This document shows positions 35,485 through 42,975 of a DNA stretch of 64,000 nucleotides, piece by piece. The stretch is taken from the NCBI RefSeq assembly GCF_021117275.1, contig NZ_CP088246.1, positions 1 to 64,000 of the forward strand, given 5' to 3'. Position numbers and translations under genes: made by a program. Source of the DNA: Metabacillus sp. B2-18. Lineage in GTDB: Bacteria > Bacillota > Bacilli > Bacillales > Bacillaceae. The notes below the pieces were generated by a model. The model searched no databases. It was given only the letters and a program-made list of their open reading frames with translations, and was not told the DNA's origin. Positions within the stretch are counted from its first letter, which is position 1, and every line of letters starts with the position of its first letter.

Positions 35485-35967
35485 ATGTGGAATACATTTG
35501 AACTAATCGGGAATTTAACAAAAAAACCAGTGCTTCGAAAAACGAACTCAGGAATTCCTGTGACAAATTTAGATATTGCTCATAATTACTGGGTAGGAGA
35601 AGAGAAAAGAACTGATTATCTGCAGGTAACTTTATGGAAAGACAATGCTGTTAATGCATGTAAGTATCTTGATACAGGTAGGCAAGTTTTCGTTAACGGA
35701 ACAATTAAACCTGTAAAACAAGAGATCAGTAATAAAAAGTATACGTTTAATGAACTTCATGCAGAATCTGTAAAGTACTTAGGCAGCAATAATCAAGGTA
35801 ACAGTAATCATCAAAATAATTCTTCTGACCAACAAGGTCAACTAAACAGTTACCAGGAAGATAATTATACACAAGTAGGTAATAATCCATTTCAAAGAGG
35901 TAATGAGAACCAGAATTATGGTTCTAACCCTTTTGAGCAAAGAAATACAAACCCGTTTGGAAGATGA
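35485..35967 (+). CDS. ssb: Single-stranded DNA-binding protein
   Basis: A 160-residue SSB with an OB fold in residues 1-105 (FELIGNLTKKPVLRKTNSG, DYLQVTLWKDNAVNACKYL, GRQVFVNGTIKP) and a Gln/Asn-rich disordered tail. ATG 35485 follows GGAGGA. The tail ends NTNPFGR and lacks the acidic DDIPF tip through which chromosomal SSBs recruit repair proteins, though NPF occurs three times. It probably coats transferred or replicating plasmid DNA. It is co-transcribed with the Rad52-type gene. Confidence 0.92.
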   Translation: MWNTFELIGNLTKKPVLRKTNSGIPVTNLDIAHNYWVGEEKRTDYLQVTLWKDNAVNACKYLDTGRQVFVNGTIKPVKQEISNKKYTFNELHAESVKYLGSNNQGNSNHQNNSSDQQGQLNSYQEDNYTQVGNNPFQRGNENQNYGSNPFEQRNTNPFGR

Positions 35968-35979
35968 TTTTAATAACGA

Positions 35980-36012
35980 GAAAGGAGTAGCTTTTTAGCT
36001 GCTTCTTTTTAT
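35980..36012 (+). terminator. Hairpin after ssb
   Basis: AAGGAGTAGCT and AGCTGCTTCTT pair imperfectly around TTTT, then T-rich sequence and the next ribosome site. It may act as an internal attenuator. Confidence 0.55.
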
Positions 36013-36035
36013 ATTTTTTATAGGAGGAAGGATTT

Positions 36036-36872
36036 ATGTCTAAAAATGAAGAATTTCAATTAATAGGTGCTGCTAAACTAATGGAAGATTTATTCTTAAA
36101 TGGTATCTATCAAAGAAGGAAAAGTTCTAAAGAGTTCCTTGACCAACTAAAGCATACTATGAGAAAAACATTCTCTAATTATGAAACAAGAAGAAATGAA
36201 TTTCATGGTATTGTGGCCAAGTTTGTTAGAGATCCCATTTATAAAACTGATACTATATCATTTAAAGGGCTTTTAAATGATATAGGAATACTACATAAAG
36301 TAGTTAAACTGAATTATTCGTTTATAAAAGATGATGAGGATCTAGTTGATTTACTTGCAGATTATTCCTATCCAAAAGAATTTTTTGCTCAAATTTATTT
36401 GAATAAAAAAGGCAAAAATGAAGTGGATAAAAGAGAATTCCTATTCGATACATCATTAGAAGGTATAGCAGAATTATTCAAATCTGAAAAAAGGAATATT
36501 GATAGGTTGGAAGAAAAATATCGTAATACTTTACTAGATATAGAAAAATGTCCTATGCTTAAACAAGCTGGAACTCTAAAATGTAATTATGGAACAATTA
36601 AACTTAGGGAGAAAGATGTTGTTTATGATGTAGAATCTATCTTTAAAGAATTTGGTTCACATTTTTTATTGGAGTATGGACAAATATCTATGGAGAAAGT
36701 AGAAGAATATATTATCAAGGGTTTCTTATCATACAAAGAAATAGAGAAGTATAGGAAGTTAGTAGATATTCCTTTGAAGTTCTTTGTAATGGATATTGAA
36801 ACAGAACGAAAGAGTATGGAAACCTACCAGTACATTTCAATGCAAAAAGCACAAGCTAAACGCTATGCTTAG
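36036..36872 (+). CDS. Hypothetical cytoplasmic protein
   Basis: A 278-residue charged, mainly helical protein with ATG 36036 behind TAGGAGGAAGG. No span, signal or motif is recognised. Segments such as KKGKNEVDKREFLFD and SLEGIAELFKSEKRNIDRLEEKYRN suggest a scaffold or DNA-associated protein with a coiled coil. One region has two cysteines (EKCPMLKQAGTLKC). It lies in the establishment/transfer operon between ssb and ardC, so a role in DNA processing or early plasmid establishment is possible. Confidence 0.6.
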   Translation: MSKNEEFQLIGAAKLMEDLFLNGIYQRRKSSKEFLDQLKHTMRKTFSNYETRRNEFHGIVAKFVRDPIYKTDTISFKGLLNDIGILHKVVKLNYSFIKDDEDLVDLLADYSYPKEFFAQIYLNKKGKNEVDKREFLFDTSLEGIAELFKSEKRNIDRLEEKYRNTLLDIEKCPMLKQAGTLKCNYGTIKLREKDVVYDVESIFKEFGSHFLLEYGQISMEKVEEYIIKGFLSYKEIEKYRKLVDIPLKFFVMDIETERKSMETYQYISMQKAQAKRYA

Positions 36873-36918
36873 TATCTTTGTGAGGAATGTAGAAGGATAA
36901 GTTAGTAAGGGGGATGAC

Positions 36919-37176
36919 ATGCCGACTGAAATTACTAAAAAGGCAGATTTCTTTTATATTCTCGTAGATTATGGTGACAAGGGACCTTATCTTATGATGA
37001 AAGTAGATAAGAACAGTCATTATTTTAAGACAGTTGGGGAGTATAAAGATTTAAGTGAGTTTGATCCTATACAGGCTAAAACTATGCTAGATGAAGGTAT
37101 TAAATTCTTTAAAGAGGCTCGTAATGCTGTAGACTATTACTTTAAACAGCTAGGTATCGGGGAAGAAAACAAATAA
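36919..37176 (+). CDS. Small hypothetical protein of the transfer region
   Basis: An 85-residue protein starting at ATG 36919 behind AAGGGGGATG. The N-terminal half is beta-rich (DFFYILVDYGDKGPYLMMKVD) and the C-terminal half a helix (QAKTMLDEGIKFFKEARNAVDYY). No family is recognised. It is followed by a terminator-like hairpin before ardC. Confidence 0.55.
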   Translation: MPTEITKKADFFYILVDYGDKGPYLMMKVDKNSHYFKTVGEYKDLSEFDPIQAKTMLDEGIKFFKEARNAVDYYFKQLGIGEENK

Positions 37177-37192
37177 ATATTACACTTTAGGA

Positions 37193-37236
37193 AGACTTTT
37201 TTTATGCTGCGGCATATGAAAGGTCTTTTTTTATTG
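37193..37236 (+). promoter_or_regulatory. Attenuator-like hairpin in the ardC leader
   Basis: AGACTTT pairs with AAAGGTCT with inner TATGC/GGCATA, followed by seven T residues. The words GCACATTTTTTTAGGAGGA come after it, as in leaders A and B. Confidence 0.55.
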
Positions 37237-37260
37237 CACATTTTTTTAGGAGGAAATATA

Positions 37261-38103
37261 ATGAAAAATACAAAAACGAAGGTTAATCGTCAAGAAAAAG
37301 TGAAAGAAGCTTTTGAATTAGTGAAAAAGGGTGCTGTAGATATTGCTAAAAGTTCTAACTTTCAACGTTTTTTAAAATTTTCCGCATCATTCCACAATTA
37401 CTCTTTCAGAAATCAACTATTGATCTGGATTCAAAAACCAAGTGCTACATTTGTTGCTGGATTTGAAACATGGAAAAAAAGAGGAAGGTATGTGAAAAAG
37501 GGAGAGAAAGGGATTATGATTTTAGCTCCTATGAAAATCACCAGAAAAAACGATGAACATGAGGAAGATGAAGAATTTATGTTATTTCGTCCAATATATG
37601 TTTTCGATATATCTCAAACAGAAGGTGAACCTATCCCTTCAATTGGTGAATATGTCAAGACTTTAAATGGAGAGACGGATCTTTATGAAAAAATCAAAGC
37701 TATAAGCCCATTTCCTGTAACAGAAACTACAGATTGTAAGGGTGCTGATGGTTATTACCGCATTAAGGAAAAAGATATTTTCATTGATTCTAAAAATTCT
37801 ACGTCTCATAAGTTGTTAACTCTAATTCATGAAATGGGTCATGGGTTATTACATGCAGATAGAAATAACATTCCGAGTAAAGCAGTGAGAGAAATTGAAG
37901 CTGAATGTGTTGGATTTGTGACCTGTCATGCTTTAGGTATAGACACTTCTGAAAATTCTTTTGGGTATATTGCTTCCTATGGAAGAAGTAGGTCAGATGA
38001 ATTAATTGATAAAAGTAGAGAAAGAATTAATAGGGCTGTACATCGAATCTTAGGAGACTTCGAGGATACTTACGTTGCAATAGAAGATAAAGAGCTTGTA
38101 TAA
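37261..38103 (+). CDS. ArdC-like antirestriction protein
   Basis: A 280-residue protein. The N-terminal ssDNA-binding domain of ArdC is seen as FSASFHNYSFRNQLLIWIQK, then FETWKKRGRYVKKGEKGI (residues 40-90). A zincin metalloprotease-like domain follows with LLTLIHEMGHGLLH at about 187-200 and a third ligand region, VREIEAECVGFV. ArdC proteins of conjugative plasmids shield incoming single-stranded DNA from host nucleases and restriction. ATG 37261 follows AGGAGGA and is preferred over the longer frame from 37204. A bidirectional terminator follows. Confidence 0.88.
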   Translation: MKNTKTKVNRQEKVKEAFELVKKGAVDIAKSSNFQRFLKFSASFHNYSFRNQLLIWIQKPSATFVAGFETWKKRGRYVKKGEKGIMILAPMKITRKNDEHEEDEEFMLFRPIYVFDISQTEGEPIPSIGEYVKTLNGETDLYEKIKAISPFPVTETTDCKGADGYYRIKEKDIFIDSKNSTSHKLLTLIHEMGHGLLHADRNNIPSKAVREIEAECVGFVTCHALGIDTSENSFGYIASYGRSRSDELIDKSRERINRAVHRILGDFEDTYVAIEDKELV

Positions 38104-38107
38104 AATA

Positions 38108-38148
38108 GGAAAAAACCAGATTTCTTGAGTAGAAGTCTGGTTTTTTAG
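38108..38148. terminator. Bidirectional terminator between convergent genes
   Basis: AAAAAACCAGA and TCTGGTTTTTT pair with inner TCT/AGA. It serves ardC on the plus strand and the 38145 gene on the minus strand. Confidence 0.8.
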
Positions 38149-38390
38149 TTTATTAAAGCTGGGTGAAAATGTAGAAATTCATCGTGATAGCCTATATAGG
38201 TATAGTCAGTATTGAATTTTTCTTGAGATATTACTAGCTCAGGCTGCGTTTCGTCGTTTAAACAAACAAGTATATAATCTCTCCCTAGGAGATCATTAGA
38301 AAAACAATAATAAAGCCTTTCTCCGCTTAGCTCTCTATATATATCCCATTTCTTTAGTACACTCTTGCTGAAAACAAATTCCATTTCCAT
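38145..38390 (-). CDS. Small hypothetical protein
   Basis: An 81-residue protein with ATG 38390 behind AAGAGGA on the minus strand. It has a compact alpha/beta pattern (GERLYYCFSNDLLGRDYILVCL) and no membrane span. It follows the 38415 membrane-protein gene by 24 bases and is probably co-transcribed. This reverse pair inside the transfer operon suggests a cargo or entry-exclusion-like unit, but no family supports that. Confidence 0.55.
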   Translation of the reverse strand: MEMEFVFSKSVLKKWDIYRELSGERLYYCFSNDLLGRDYILVCLNDETQPELVISQEKFNTDYTYIGYHDEFLHFHPALIN

Positions 38391-38414
38391 GTATGTCCTC
38401 TTCTCTAAATGGGT

Positions 38415-38939
38415 TTACTTGACGTGTGATAGTAAATTATATTCTGACATTTCAGGTAAACCATAATATTCTTTTGCGTCTAGGTATAATTTTTGGCGCT
38501 CTTCTTTTGTTGTAGAACTATACATATCTTCAAACGACATATTGCCCTTTTCTGAGAGGTAATACATTGTAATCATCTTTGGATAATTAGATACATCAAG
38601 GTAAAATCCGTTTATAAGTTTTTTTGAAAGATATCCAAAGCAAGGCAAATCTGTTCCAAATTCTTTAATAGCTCTCTTTTTAGCTTTTTTGATTTTATGA
38701 TGTAAAGAAAAATCAAAGTATCCACCAGATAAGACAACAATAAAATAACCCAAACTTATAATGATCCAAAGCATTACCCATAAAACAAATAGGCCTTTTA
38801 TTTGAAACCAAAATGAATCTCGAAATCTAGGCTCATTAGGTACAACACCAATATCTATCATAAAGTTCATGAATTCTGGAATCAAAGAAAATAAAAATAA
38901 ACTTCCAGAAAATATTCCTAAACCTAATAATATTCTCAT
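38415..38939 (-). CDS. Membrane protein, unknown function
   Basis: A 174-residue protein starting at ATG 38939 behind GAGGTGAT. Two hydrophobic stretches (about residues 3-28 and 48-75) are membrane spans. The remaining cytoplasmic part is basic then polar, with KIKKAKKRAIKEFG after the second span and MSFEDMYSSTTKEERQKLYLDAK near the end. It heads a two-gene minus-strand unit within the conjugation region. Surface or entry exclusion is one possible role; nothing in the sequence proves it. Confidence 0.6.
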   Translation of the reverse strand: MRILLGLGIFSGSLFLFSLIPEFMNFMIDIGVVPNEPRFRDSFWFQIKGLFVLWVMLWIIISLGYFIVVLSGGYFDFSLHHKIKKAKKRAIKEFGTDLPCFGYLSKKLINGFYLDVSNYPKMITMYYLSEKGNMSFEDMYSSTTKEERQKLYLDAKEYYGLPEMSEYNLLSHVK

Positions 38940-39125
38940 AGTATCACCTCATAGGTTCATTTTAATTATACGTATAAATGTATAATGTAGCAATTAAACT
39001 AATTATACAGTATCATTTTACCTCATACAACAAATTCTGTAATAAAAGTATTGTCATATATGACCTTTTTTTGTAGAATGAAGACAACTTAATATTTTCG
39101 CATTCATGCGATTATTTAGGCGGAA

Positions 39126-39173
39126 GACGCAAAATAATCCTTTTTAAAAAGGGTTGTTTTGCGTCTTTTTTTT
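39126..39173 (+). promoter_or_regulatory. Attenuator-like hairpin before the conjugation operon
   Basis: GACGCAAAATAATCC pairs with GGTTGTTTTGCGTC around TTTTTAAAAAGG, then nine T residues. It lies about 25 bases before the first transfer gene, so full expression should need read-through. Confidence 0.7.
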
Positions 39174-39198
39174 TCAAATATTATATGGAGGTAAGTTT

Positions 39199-39588
39199 AT
39201 GAAAGGAATTAGTATTGAAAAATTCGTTAAAGAGGTTATTCCCTACGCCTTTGTATTCGCATTTATGAGTACACTTATTTTCTTTACTGGTGTAGAGAGT
39301 GCTTCAGCGACTGTTCCGACGATTCCTGGTGGGTCTGGAGGTAGTGATGTGACTACTATCAATACTATCTTAACAGGATGGATTACTAATATTCGTATAA
39401 TTGGAGCAGTAGTAATAGTTATTGCGATTGTTCTTGCTGCGATTATGATTGGTATTTCAATGGGGAATTCAGCTAAAAGAGCACTGGGTATTTCTGCTTT
39501 AGTTAGTGCAATAGTAGGAATTATTCTTGTTTTAAAAGCGCCTGACCTAGCAAACTATGTTATTACTCAATCTGGTAGTGGGAGCTAA
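39199..39588 (+). CDS. VirB2/TrbC-like pilin-type membrane protein
   Basis: A 129-residue protein with ATG 39199 behind GGAGG. The N-terminus has a long hydrophobic signal (IPYAFVFAFMSTLIFFTGV, cleavage near SASA), then a short Gly/Ser-rich loop and two further spans (residues 60-85 and 92-110) typical of VirB2/TrbC. Place at the head of the transfer operon and before PrgI/VirB4 genes fits the type IV secretion pilin-like subunit. Gram-positive members of this size are poorly characterised. Confidence 0.75.
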   Translation: MKGISIEKFVKEVIPYAFVFAFMSTLIFFTGVESASATVPTIPGGSGGSDVTTINTILTGWITNIRIIGAVVIVIAIVLAAIMIGISMGNSAKRALGISALVSAIVGIILVLKAPDLANYVITQSGSGS

Positions 39589-39601
39589 ACAATAATAGTA
39601 T

Positions 39602-39634
39602 GACCTTACACTTCACTTGTAAGGTCTTTTTTTA
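39602..39634 (+). terminator. Terminator/attenuator between the pilin-like and PrgI-like genes
   Basis: GACCTTAC and GTAAGGTC pair around ACTTCACTT, then seven T residues. It could raise pilin mRNA over the rest of the operon. Confidence 0.75.
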
Positions 39635-39653
39635 AAGAGTAGGAGGAATTTAT

Positions 39654-39959
39654 ATGCGTACTAGAATGCCGTTTAATACTGAAGCGGAACGGAAAAGCAT
39701 TAGAGGGGTTTCGTGGAGACAAGCAACTTACATTTTATTTGCTGCATTAGTTTACCTATCAATAGCTTCAGAGATTTTATTTTCAGGAAGATTCACATTT
39801 ATTGTTGGATTTGTTCTTTGTGCATTGACTTTGCCAATAACAGCACCTTTTCTGATTTTGGCATTTTTAAAGAATGGGAAATCAGGATACTACTACGATC
39901 AACATCTTATATTTCTTTCGAAGTTTAAGAAATCTCAAACAGGTATCTGGAGGCAATAA
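39654..39959 (+). CDS. PrgI/VirB3-like membrane protein
   Basis: A 101-residue protein with ATG 39654 behind TAGGAGGA. Two adjacent spans, about residues 24-43 and 47-72, follow a polar N-terminus with RGVSWRQATYILFAAL, the pattern of PrgI/TcpE/VirB3 proteins that dock the VirB4 ATPase at the membrane. It lies just upstream of the 39963 gene and VirB4, as in other Gram-positive type IV systems. Confidence 0.75.
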   Translation: MRTRMPFNTEAERKSIRGVSWRQATYILFAALVYLSIASEILFSGRFTFIVGFVLCALTLPITAPFLILAFLKNGKSGYYYDQHLIFLSKFKKSQTGIWRQ

Positions 39960-39962
39960 CAT

Positions 39963-40844
39963 ATGTTAACTAATTTAATAATGATTGTACTAATTGGTCT
40001 CGTAGTATATTTCTTTGGTTACCCAATCATGGGAAAACCATATCCATTTAACCCTTTTAAAAAACGAGGGAAATCTAAAAAGAATAATTTAGGAACAAAA
40101 CGAGGAAGTGAAGACACACAAGAACTTAAAGTGAACTTCCAAGAATTGATCGGGGTTAAAGGGATTCATGGTGAAGTAGTAGAGCTGAATGAAGCTGGTG
40201 AGAGCCGTCACTTTATAGGATTAATTAAAACTGAATCAATTAACTATTTACTAAGAAGTATGAATGAACAACAAACGACTGATTTATCATATGAGCAATT
40301 ATTAGCGCAGCTTAACTTAGGGCCAGGTCGTGAAGTTAACGTAGGGATTCATATTCAATCGAGACCAATTGACTTGTCTGAACAATTAAAACCATACCAA
40401 GAGTCATTTGAACAATTAAATCCGATTGCACAGAGATATGGAGAAACGATGTTCTTCCCGTACATGGAATATTGGCAACAAACAGTAGATGAGTTTGATT
40501 ACCATAGTTATTTTACTGTTGACCTTTATTACGACCAAAAGCTCTTAGAAGATCTAGATGAAGATTCAATTATTTTAAAGGTAAGAAATGAATTCAATCG
40601 AGTTGCTCAAATTATTGTACGTAACTATGCCAATATGGGCGGAAGAAGTAATATCTGTTCTGAAAGACAGCTTTATGAGGCATTATATTTTTCAGTAAAT
40701 AAACAAACAGGGAGCATTGAACATTTCAACCGTTTTATTGAGAAAGATGGTATTTTATCACCATTTGTTACGGGGAAAGAATCAAAACCTAAAGTTAGAT
40801 TTGAAGAATATGGAGAGGAGACAACAGAGTATGGGGCTATTTAA
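39963..40844 (+). CDS. Membrane-anchored conjugation protein, unknown role
   Basis: A 293-residue protein with one N-terminal span (LIMIVLIGLVVYFFGYPI) and a basic stretch, then a 230-residue soluble domain with FQELIGVKGIHGEVVEL and ESFEQLNPIAQRYGETMFFPYMEYW. Its last codons overlap the VirB4 start (40831), pointing to coupled translation. The soluble domain reads like the N-terminal part of VirB4-type proteins, so the two may form a unit. It starts 3 bases after the PrgI-like stop. Confidence 0.7.
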   Translation: MLTNLIMIVLIGLVVYFFGYPIMGKPYPFNPFKKRGKSKKNNLGTKRGSEDTQELKVNFQELIGVKGIHGEVVELNEAGESRHFIGLIKTESINYLLRSMNEQQTTDLSYEQLLAQLNLGPGREVNVGIHIQSRPIDLSEQLKPYQESFEQLNPIAQRYGETMFFPYMEYWQQTVDEFDYHSYFTVDLYYDQKLLEDLDEDSIILKVRNEFNRVAQIIVRNYANMGGRSNICSERQLYEALYFSVNKQTGSIEHFNRFIEKDGILSPFVTGKESKPKVRFEEYGEETTEYGAI

Positions 40845-42975
40845 AAAGAAGAAGGCTGCATCGCCTGAATTAACAGAAGAACAAGATATAGAACAAGAAG
40901 AGAGTAGAGCAAGTAAAAAAGGAAAAAAAGCTAAAGAGGATTTACACGCTGTAGCAAGACAAAGTTATTTCGATAAAATTGGTTCAGCAGGTGTGCATTT
41001 TCCTGAACATGTTAAAGATCGTGCATACCAATGTGACCAAAGAGCAGGTGCAGAATATTCTTCTAGGTCCTACATTTTAGATTTTGGTAATACCTCTATA
41101 TCTACAGGAGAATTAGAGACATTGTATCGTGCAGGAGCTAGTAATATAACGTTTCACCTTACTAAACTCACTAAAAACCAAGCGACTCGTAAATATAAGA
41201 ATGCAGTTACAGACGAAGGTTCTCGTGTTATTCAAGCGAGAAAGTCAGGAAACGATATTGAGGAAAACGAAGCTCTAAAAGCAAGATCAAACGCAGAACG
41301 CCTGCTGGATGAGATTAGTGATGGTTACAATGATGGTTTCTTAGGTACAATGGTTGTTACGTTATTTGCAAAGGACGACAAGACCCTTGATAACATAGGA
41401 ATGTTAATCCAAGATACCTTAGAACATAACGAACATAATCTGAGACCGTTGTACGCTCGCCAAAAGGATGGATGGTTATCAGCTCTACCATTCTCGGGTA
41501 ATCGACTTACCGCAACAGTTGATAGAAGATTCTTTGATAGGACTTCAATTGTTGCTGCTTCTCCATTCTATTCTTCTAAAATTCCATTCAGCGGTGGTGT
41601 ACCTGTTGGTACGAATTTACACAATCAAAATATGGAATTTTTAAATGTATTTGCCCCTTACTTAGATAACTATTCTTCTCTTATAGTTGGTGCCTCTGGT
41701 TCTGGTAAATCATTCAGTAACAAGTATATTTCCAGTTCACAAGTATTACTAGGATATCGGATCTTTAGTATTGATCCTGATGGGGAGAATGGACCTATAT
41801 GTGTACTTATGGGCGGAAAAGAGGTTGAGATACGTGAAGGTGGATCTTGTACAATTAATATTTGTGCTTTGACCGAAGAAGAAATTGAACAGACTTTACC
41901 AAATGGAAGAAGAGTTTCAAAAGTTATCGTACCAATAGGTTCAAAAGTTGGTAGATTAATAACGTTCTACAATAAGTTGTTAGATGGAATCTCTTCACTT
42001 GAAAAGGAATTATTAAAAAAAGCAATTATGGATGTAATTGAAGAATGGGGTATTACAGAGAATCCAGAATCACTGTATGAAAATGAAAAAACTCCAGTTA
42101 GATTATCAAATGGAGATATTACGTATAAAAAACAACGTAAACCTGAATTTACCCTATCTGATATCTACAAACAAATATTAAAGAATACAACCTTAGGATA
42201 TAATCTGCATGATTTTTCATATCAAGAAATTATTGATCCTGATGCGAGAAGATTAATTAAGGTATTAAGAGGATACCTAAGAGATCGACCAGATGGAAAA
42301 ATTCTCGATGGTGAAACCCAGTTTAATGGGGAGAAAATCGATAACCTACTTGATGATATATGTTGGGTAAACTTTAACATGAAAGCTGTTGAAGGATCTG
42401 ATATATACGACATTATCATGCATGTCCTTACCCTATTAGGATGGGAATACTTCGTTAAGAGGCCTTCTTTACGTAGATTTAAAAAACGCTTGAAGATCGA
42501 GGAAGCATGGAGAATGAAAAGAATTGATGGTGCTATGCAATTCGTTGAGGAATTAGCACGCCGTAGTCGTAAGTATCAGGCGGGTGTAGATATTATTACA
42601 CAGGATTTAAATCCGTTCTTAGAAGATTCAGATGGACAAGCAGTTGTAAAGCAAGCAACAAGTGCATTGTTCCTTCGATTAGGTTCAGTTGATGATGAGG
42701 AAAAACGAAAATTGCAGTCAATTTTTAACTTGTCTGAGGGTGAACTACAAATCATTTGTCGTAAGCCTGCTGAATCAGAGGATTCCCAAACTAAAGGGGA
42801 AGGAATACTTCGTGTTGGTGGATCTTCTGCATATGTAAAAGTACAAGTTAGTGATGAAATGCGTGGGTTTATTGATACTGATACGGACTATCTAATCAAT
42901 AATGGTCTTCTACCAGGCTTAGAAGAGTATGACAAGCAGGAAGAAGAAGAAGTTAGAGAGGCGTCATTAGTATGA
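40831..42975 (+). CDS. VirB4-family conjugation ATPase
   Basis: A 714-residue cytoplasmic ATPase that powers type IV secretion. ATG 40831 gives MGLFKKKK; an upstream in-frame extension lacks a site. The Walker A motif is VGASGSGKSFSNK near residue 290. Walker B region KIEEAWRMK is near 550, and the motif region RSRKYQAGVDIITQDLNPFL near 580 resembles the VirB4/TraG sensor segment. The N-terminal VirB4 domain spans about 60-270. It overlaps the upstream gene and the VirB6-like gene (ATGACG at 42972) by 4-14 bases. Confidence 0.92.
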   Translation: MGLFKKKKAASPELTEEQDIEQEESRASKKGKKAKEDLHAVARQSYFDKIGSAGVHFPEHVKDRAYQCDQRAGAEYSSRSYILDFGNTSISTGELETLYRAGASNITFHLTKLTKNQATRKYKNAVTDEGSRVIQARKSGNDIEENEALKARSNAERLLDEISDGYNDGFLGTMVVTLFAKDDKTLDNIGMLIQDTLEHNEHNLRPLYARQKDGWLSALPFSGNRLTATVDRRFFDRTSIVAASPFYSSKIPFSGGVPVGTNLHNQNMEFLNVFAPYLDNYSSLIVGASGSGKSFSNKYISSSQVLLGYRIFSIDPDGENGPICVLMGGKEVEIREGGSCTINICALTEEEIEQTLPNGRRVSKVIVPIGSKVGRLITFYNKLLDGISSLEKELLKKAIMDVIEEWGITENPESLYENEKTPVRLSNGDITYKKQRKPEFTLSDIYKQILKNTTLGYNLHDFSYQEIIDPDARRLIKVLRGYLRDRPDGKILDGETQFNGEKIDNLLDDICWVNFNMKAVEGSDIYDIIMHVLTLLGWEYFVKRPSLRRFKKRLKIEEAWRMKRIDGAMQFVEELARRSRKYQAGVDIITQDLNPFLEDSDGQAVVKQATSALFLRLGSVDDEEKRKLQSIFNLSEGELQIICRKPAESEDSQTKGEGILRVGGSSAYVKVQVSDEMRGFIDTDTDYLINNGLLPGLEEYDKQEEEEVREASLV

